Source: Channa striata
Lineage: Eukaryota > Chordata > Actinopteri > Anabantiformes > Channidae
Reading direction: 5' to 3'
DNA length: 64,000 bases
NCBI GenBank assembly: GCA_033026295.1
Contig: JAUPFM010000112.1
Location: 36,027 to 100,026, forward strand
Each line of letters opens with the position of its first letter. Within the stretch, counting starts at the first letter, position 1. A program made the position numbers and the translations under genes. The notes below the pieces were generated by a model. That model saw only the letters and a program-made list of their open reading frames with translations, ran no database searches and was not told where the DNA came from. Shown here in pieces: positions 58,400 through 64,000 of the stretch.

Positions 58400-61300
58400 T
58401 TAAATGTTTTTAATAAAAAATACATTACTTATAATAAATTAGCTTATTTCATTAGTAAATTATTAAGCAATTTAATTATTGCCTAATAATTTATTTATTG
58501 TTGCATGTTATACAATGTATAACACAGTGACTGTGTTGTGAGGAGCTGGTGAGTTTAACACTCAAAATAAATTTACCACATGGCAGAGAAACACCGAGAC
58601 AGACAGTCCAAGACAACAAACAACAAGAAAACTGAAAAAATAGAACTTGCATTATTATCATTATCAGAATCAGTAAAGTTTCCCCATATTTGTTCTGAAC
58701 AGTGTAATGATGGTGGACTTTCCTGTAGAGAAAATTATTTAGAGAACAAAAGCAGAAATTCTCTGTTTGCGATTCAACAACTACAGTCCCATGAACCTTG
58801 AGACGAGCTAAAACTGACTGTTGGAGCTTCATGAGTTTCTCATCCACTGCATAGAAACCACAGTTACTGTGTTTTACATTCAGCAGATCCAAATATAGAG
58901 CGTCAGTTTAAACTAATATTAGAATCCATCTGAGAGCACGTGTAGGACATGTCAGTGTTAAAAGGTGTTAATTTAATCTATGATCAGATGTTTCAGTCTG
59001 AGGTGTGATGCACGGAAATGACACAATAACAGCAGAATTTGTTGCCACATGTCCTGAAATAACATTGATGTTTATCAGGTGTGGGGACAAATTCTCTTCT
59101 AGCACTTTTTGTGTCTTTCATCTGGCCTTTGAGCTACAAGCCTGAAAAATGCATTAAAGTGTTTGTAACTTAACTGGAAACTGTAGTTTGTTTTACCTGA
59201 CATTACTACAAACCTCAGGCTTTATTGTAAATGCATTAAGGGACAAATCTTCAAATCAACAAAACTGAGGTAGCACCATTAGTTTATATAAATGTGTGTT
59301 ACTGTCACGGCATAGATCAGACATTTACACACCAGAGCAGAAAGACGACGTGTCAAACACAACACGTGCTGTCAGATGTTTATCAGTGGAACAATCCGAG
59401 CTAAGTGTCCGAACTACTATACACACACAAAGCAGATATTAGTAACATGATGTTTTAGCTACTTGTATGATTCAGTTATGAAACTTGGTATATAAGTGTT
59501 TTCTCATATTTAGAAACACAATAAAATAAGATGATTATTAAATAAAGGAATAAGAAAGGATTGTGGTTTATTTTGAACAAAGTTTCACAACTGTGAGAAG
59601 AACAGAGAGGATTGACTCCAAGTCTCTTAAAGATACTGTATATCCACACACATGTAGACACACACACACACTATCATGGTGCATCAGGCTGGTATGTGCT
59701 GGATTGTCTCATACGCTCCTGCCTGGTATTTTACACCAATTTTGTCAAGTTTTGTTCAGTGTTATGCCGCTGGTCTAGAGGATCCCACGCTCAACACAAC
59801 GTGCTCTCCCACTCTTCCCATTCCCAAGCAAAAATCAAATGGCAGCAAATGATTTGTTTCAGAGGTGAGCGACACACAAAACGACAAACAAAACGCTCTA
59901 ATAAAAACCCTCCTTACCTTATTGAAATAAACCACAGAATAAAAGACAGAATGTATAACTCCTAATCCAAAACAGAAAAAATATTAAAATAAAAGGGCTT
60001 CTCTCTCTTGTATTGAGGCTACCAGGAGCTGAATATTTAGTGATTTTAGTGAATTGACACTTATGTGCACACGGACAAAGACAAAGTTTAATACCAAACA
60101 CTAAATATTAAATATTATAACACCAAAGCTCTAAATATTCTTTCTTACAGAGTCAACATCACAGTGCTGGGTTGGTTTGGAGCGACACAGGTGGAGACAT
60201 CCGGGGTATATGAAGATTGTAGGAACATCTCATCCAATCAGGTGGTTGAGGCGGGAAATAAGGACACAGATTCCCGTCAAAGAATCCGGCTCAGGAGAAG
60301 ACGTGTCGTTTAAGGTTAAGTTGTCTTTATTGATCCCACAACGGGGAAATTAACATGTTACACAGCTCCCAGATGTACAAAGCAACAAGAAAGTGCAAGT
60401 AATGTGCAAAAAATTAAATTCAAATCAATTTAAAATATATATACAATGTATAACTAAGTTTAGTTGTTGATTACAGCCCAGCTCAGTCTCATTTGGGCAG
60501 CGAGGGTTGGTCAGGTGTGTGTCTGTGTGTCTGTGTGTGTGTGTGTGTGAAAGGAGGAAGCAACAAGGTGAGCGATACGTCATCATGTCTGTACGAGCTA
60601 CGGCAGAATATCCAGGTGGCTCCGAGTGACGCAACCTTAACTGCAGCATTTAGACACTAGCAACACTTGATGTCATTATGTTTATCAGGTTAAAAATCAT
60701 AACAATAACTCACATGTTTGATAGACGTACATAAACAGTAAACACGCGCCACACGCTCAATTGTCCCTTAATTGTCGGTCTGTCCGTCACCACGTGACCG
60801 GCAGAGTTCTTCCGGCTGTGGTCCCTGGGTGTCATTACTAACTCCGCCCGCCAGAGGGCGCTGTTGAGCTTCCCACCACAAATCTAGATCTAGAAGAGGA
60901 TTATTAGTTTATGACTGTAACCTGTTGGAAGAAATTCACACTGTTTTGTATTTAACACTTTAGCTGTAGAGCTGTGAGACTGTGGCTTCTTCCAACAGAC
61001 TAAACCCATAAAATTTGTGAGACTGAAAGTGTCGACTCGTTTAATACCTACAGTGCAGATGAAACAGAAAATTTACTACAATTGAAAACATGCAAAACTT
61101 TGAGCAGTAATTTAATACACATAATTCAAAGAAATGTATACAAACACAAAAAACAATGATATTTAATAATATAATGCTAAGAGTATCACACATATAAGTC
61201 ACATTTTATACAGTATTTATATATATATTTTTAAATATATATTTTAATTGGCATTAGCTTATTAACAACAAATAAACTGTTTGCATATATAATACATACA

Positions 61301-61577
61301 AAAGATACACAAGTAATTAATATAAAAAATAGTAAATGATCTAAACGTAATTTTTCATGATCTGAAATAAAACACTGAATCTGATGTTTGGACAGCTGAG
61401 GTTTGCACAATAATGTAAACACTTTTTAATCTTGGATGCTGTTTGTTGTTGTTGTTGTCATGTGTTTCTTGTTTTAATAAAGTAAACGGCATCTTGTGTT
61501 TTCATTGTGTAATTTTTGCCATACACATCTTGTCACTACAGGCAATGAAAGACACCATTCATGTCTCAAAATCCCTT
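58400..61577. other. Intergenic between genes C and E
   Basis: 59090-59410 is the third relative of the duplicated segment at 28260 and 32320. It includes a TTTTTCAG-G-C-T-T-G-T-A-G site at about 59140 that resembles the family's tiny last exon (G-L-stop). A repeat tail (TTTATTGATCCCAC with GGGGAAATT) is at 60320-60420 and a (GT)n run at about 60516-60549. No intact gene. Confidence 0.45.
60847..60863 (+). promoter_or_regulatory. CTCF-like motif (CCGCCAGAGGGCGCTG)
   Basis: CCCGCCAGAGGGCGCTG is a strong match to the vertebrate CTCF core. It sits in a locally CpG-richer stretch between genes C and E, with an E-box CACGTGAC 55 bases to the left. Candidate insulator, by motif only. Confidence 0.4.
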
Positions 61578-63959
61578 TTATGAACCTGAAAAATACAAAA
61601 ATACAAAACAAAGGAAAAACAGAAACACATAAAAACATTCATGTTTTTATGATGGTGTTAGGAGACAATCGTTAATTGAGTTTATAATAATAACTTTTAA
61701 CTATCCTTTGTAATCAGTTTCACCAAGTTTCATGTTGCTTCTCATTACGTGGCAATTTTATTTAAACAAGAGAAAAGATGTGAAAATATTATAAAAACAT
61801 TTTCTTGTCTAAACCTAGTTAAGATCATATTTAACTTGTTGGTGTTATTCCTGAGATATGTTTGTTTAAAATAAAGATGAAACACAGTTACTTCTTATTC
61901 TGGATTGGAGTGTTTAGAACTACAAAGACCAGTAATTATGTAACAGGTGGACATGTCTTCATAGTCTTCAGTGGACAGATTTAGTTTCAGTACCGTTGTT
62001 GTGAAGACACGTTAGCTGGTCCACACAACTTCAAAAGGATTTTTGAGGGTCAAGAATGAATTTTAGGGTCTGGGTTAGAATTAGGTTTTGGTTAGGGTGA
62101 GGGGCTTGGGATCTATATCAGTGTGTGTGTGTGTGTGTGTGTGTGTGGGAGTGAGCGGAGGGATTTCACTATAAGCCAGTACACATTGTGTGTATTATGC
62201 AAAGCTGTGTGTATCTGGATGTTCTGTATCTTGGTTTCTCAGACATGTTTCAGGCCTCACGTAGTCCTTCTCTCTGTGACTGTATGTAATCATTGACTTG
62301 TGTTGTTGTCTGGTTCTTTTTCTGTGTAGGAAAAGTGTGTGTGTCCATTTAACTGTGTGTGTCCCCAGTGTTCAGGACCAAGGTCTGTGCCAGGTGCTGC
62401 TGCCTTAAGGCTGATTGTGGTTTTGTGAAAAGGCTGAGGTGAGTTTTGCAGCCTGGTAGTGGTGGCAGTGAACCACTACAGGACAAAGCTGAGAGCAGAC
62501 AGTCAGCATGGAGTCCTGCACTGGTACTGGTTTCACTGGGACACAAGTCAATGACTTTGTCCCCACTTAGTGGAACTTGTGCAGTATCTGATTGTTTAAG
62601 TCCAACTCTCAATTGTTTTCAATATTTAATGATTGAAATAATACAGTAAAACTCTGCACATTGTCTCATCTGGTTTCAAACGTTTCAGGCCATTGGCTGG
62701 TGTTATTATCTGTAGCTATTATGAATTATTAAGAATACAATAAATCTATTGAGTAAAATGTATTTAATTATTCATACCCAATTTCCTGTAGTAACAATAT
62801 TTGTACCTGTGGTTGAATCTGGATTCACATTGTTGTAGTCAGAGTTTTCCTCTGCATTATCACGTCTCCCTGTGTAAAGAAAGCGTTTTTTAATATATCT
62901 TAGTTTACAGTAGCAAAGCTTTAATTTATTATCATTATTCAAAAACATGTTTTTATATGTGAACTGACCTGTTTTTTTCATGAACTTCACCCTCAATCAG
63001 TGTGACATTGTTGAATTTATCTCTTTGTCCAGCTGAAATATAAACATTGAACATACATGTGAGATATACTTTGATCATTCAGTTCTAGTCATAAAATGTC
63101 ATATTAATCAAAGTTTATACTGAACCACTTTGTGTGTTTCGAGAGCCTCTGATTGATTCATACACAGAAACATCACCTACAAATCAATGACAATCCACAA
63201 AAAAGTTACTTAAAAAAGCAGAAGGTTAGAAAAAGTTATGAAAGTAATAAATTGTGAGTCTGACCGTGGAGAAGAGAGGAGTAAACTTGAGTTTGACTCT
63301 GGTCGACTGTTTGCTGTGTAGCAGATTCTTGACTGATGATCAGAGAATGAATGAACCTAAAACCCAAAGAAAATACGGTGAATTTAGTTCAAAACATGGA
63401 AACAGTTGTGATCTAAAGTGGAAATTTGTTGTCGTTACGTTTAGATCGTCTCTCCTGAAATGACACATCTGTATATAAATGTTTAGTTTATGTTTAAATG
63501 ATGGAAGTGTTGGACCAACCTGTTCCAACACGAAGCTGTAAAAAAAATACAATCAATATTAAATTGTTTTGTATTAAATAATTTCACAGCGTCATGTCAC
63601 AAGATCCAAGTTCATCAGTGATTTTCAGTGAATGATCAAGAAGAAAAGTTTCCACCTTTTATCCTTCTGCAGCAAAACAGCAGCAGCAGCAGCAGGAAAA
63701 CAGTCAGTAAAATTCCACTAATCAACCCAGTGACAAATGGGACAGTAGATGAACAAGTTTCAGACCTGGAGCCTGTAATTATAAATCAGCATTGACAAAC
63801 ATTATTAATAAAGCGAGGAGCAGAGTCAACAACATGTTGTTACACAAAGAGATGAACACATTGATCGTGCAGATGGATGTTCAAACTCACAGTTCAGAGT
63901 TACTGAGTCTCCAGGACTCGACCATGATGGAGACACACTGAGGACAGGTCTGGGTTTAT
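61578..63959 (-). CDS. Gene E: 3' part of a receptor (truncated Ig exon, TM, tail), enters from the right edge
   Basis: Exons: Ig exon start at 63959 (K-P-R-P-V-L-S-V-S-P-S-W), whose homology ends at about 63867; TM 63656-63772 (117 nt, L-L-L-L-L-L-L-F-C-C-R-R); microexon 63520-63535 (16 nt); tail 63265-63356 (Q-V-Y-S-S-L), 63126-63176 (S-V-Y-E-S-I), 62969-63032, 62807-62869 (S-D-Y-N-N-V), and a possible last exon 61578-61585 giving G-S-stop. SVYESI and SDYNNV fit a broad ITIM pattern. The two Ig exons that precede the TM in B and C are absent: about 95 bases of spacer join the broken Ig exon to the TM intron. Exon 62969-63032 is 64 nt, one base too long, in a run of seven A; as read it shifts the next exon to an early stop. 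The last exon is the least certain part. Confidence 0.6.
62121..62147. repeat. (GT)n microsatellite
   Basis: About 13 GT units in the presumed 3' intron of gene E. The rest of 61600-62800 shows nothing recognisable apart from the 62640-62800 flank shared with 42420-42580. Confidence 0.85.
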
Positions 63960-64000
63960 CTGTTGGGAAATGATTTTTCTCCTAGTAAACACATTTTCCT

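Noticed and set aside
59563..59965. Plus-strand frames of 71 and 117 codons
   Set aside because: No recognisable domain, a CA-rich start and no splice signals linking to other exons.

Overview
This window looks like nuclear DNA of a teleost fish, probably a percomorph-type genome (the lineage is an inference). The evidence is split genes with consensus GT/AG introns, fish-type L2 and RTE LINE remnants, a Tc1 fragment, tRNA-like SINEs and many dinucleotide runs. All convincing host exons are on the minus strand. They belong to one family of multi-Ig-domain type I receptors, closest in motif style to teleost Fc receptor-like (FCRL) / leukocyte immune-type receptors. No bacterial, phage or CRISPR features were seen.

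Layout, right to left (the direction of transcription). Gene E (about 61.58-63.96 kb) is the 3' part of a receptor entering from the right edge: a truncated Ig exon, a transmembrane (TM) exon and tail exons with SVYESI, SDYNNV and QVYSSL. Gene C (43.36-58.15 kb) has a leader, ten Ig exons, a TM exon and a tail with three ITIM-type motifs, but about six single-base frameshifts lie in its Ig exons. The stretch from 43.3 to 27.9 kb has no intact gene. It holds relic exons, a duplicated 1.6 kb segment, LINE, SINE and hAT pieces, and a 560 bp minisatellite. Gene B (7.95-27.61 kb) is the best-preserved gene: leader, eight intact Ig exons, TM exon and a long tyrosine-motif tail. Its first intron carries an L2 LINE and a late tail intron carries an RTE LINE. 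Next come a truncated gene D (5.31-5.77 kb, cut by a Tc1 fragment) and gene A (4.46 kb to the left edge), whose middle is interrupted by LINE debris.

The genes share one modular plan. There is a 37-nt leader exon and a 33-nt second leader exon. Phase-1 Ig exons follow and largely alternate two domain types: one with a KPxxx start and a C-R-G-G-R-G motif, the other with a PNW start and an S-G-N-Y-R-C-R-G motif. Three distinctive membrane-proximal Ig exons, a 117-nt TM exon, a 16-nt microexon and small phase-1 tail exons complete it. By family knowledge such receptors sit on leukocyte surfaces. The ITIM-type tails and the lack of a charged TM residue suggest inhibitory signalling for B and C (inference).

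The main themes are recent segmental duplication or gene conversion between B and C (15.9-17.8 kb against 45.8-47.9 kb), tandem duplication of a three-exon tail cassette in B, splice-site slippage in A and C, promoter motif loss plus an L2 insertion in B, and a concentration of single-base frameshifts in C and E that could be real decay or uncorrected long-read errors.
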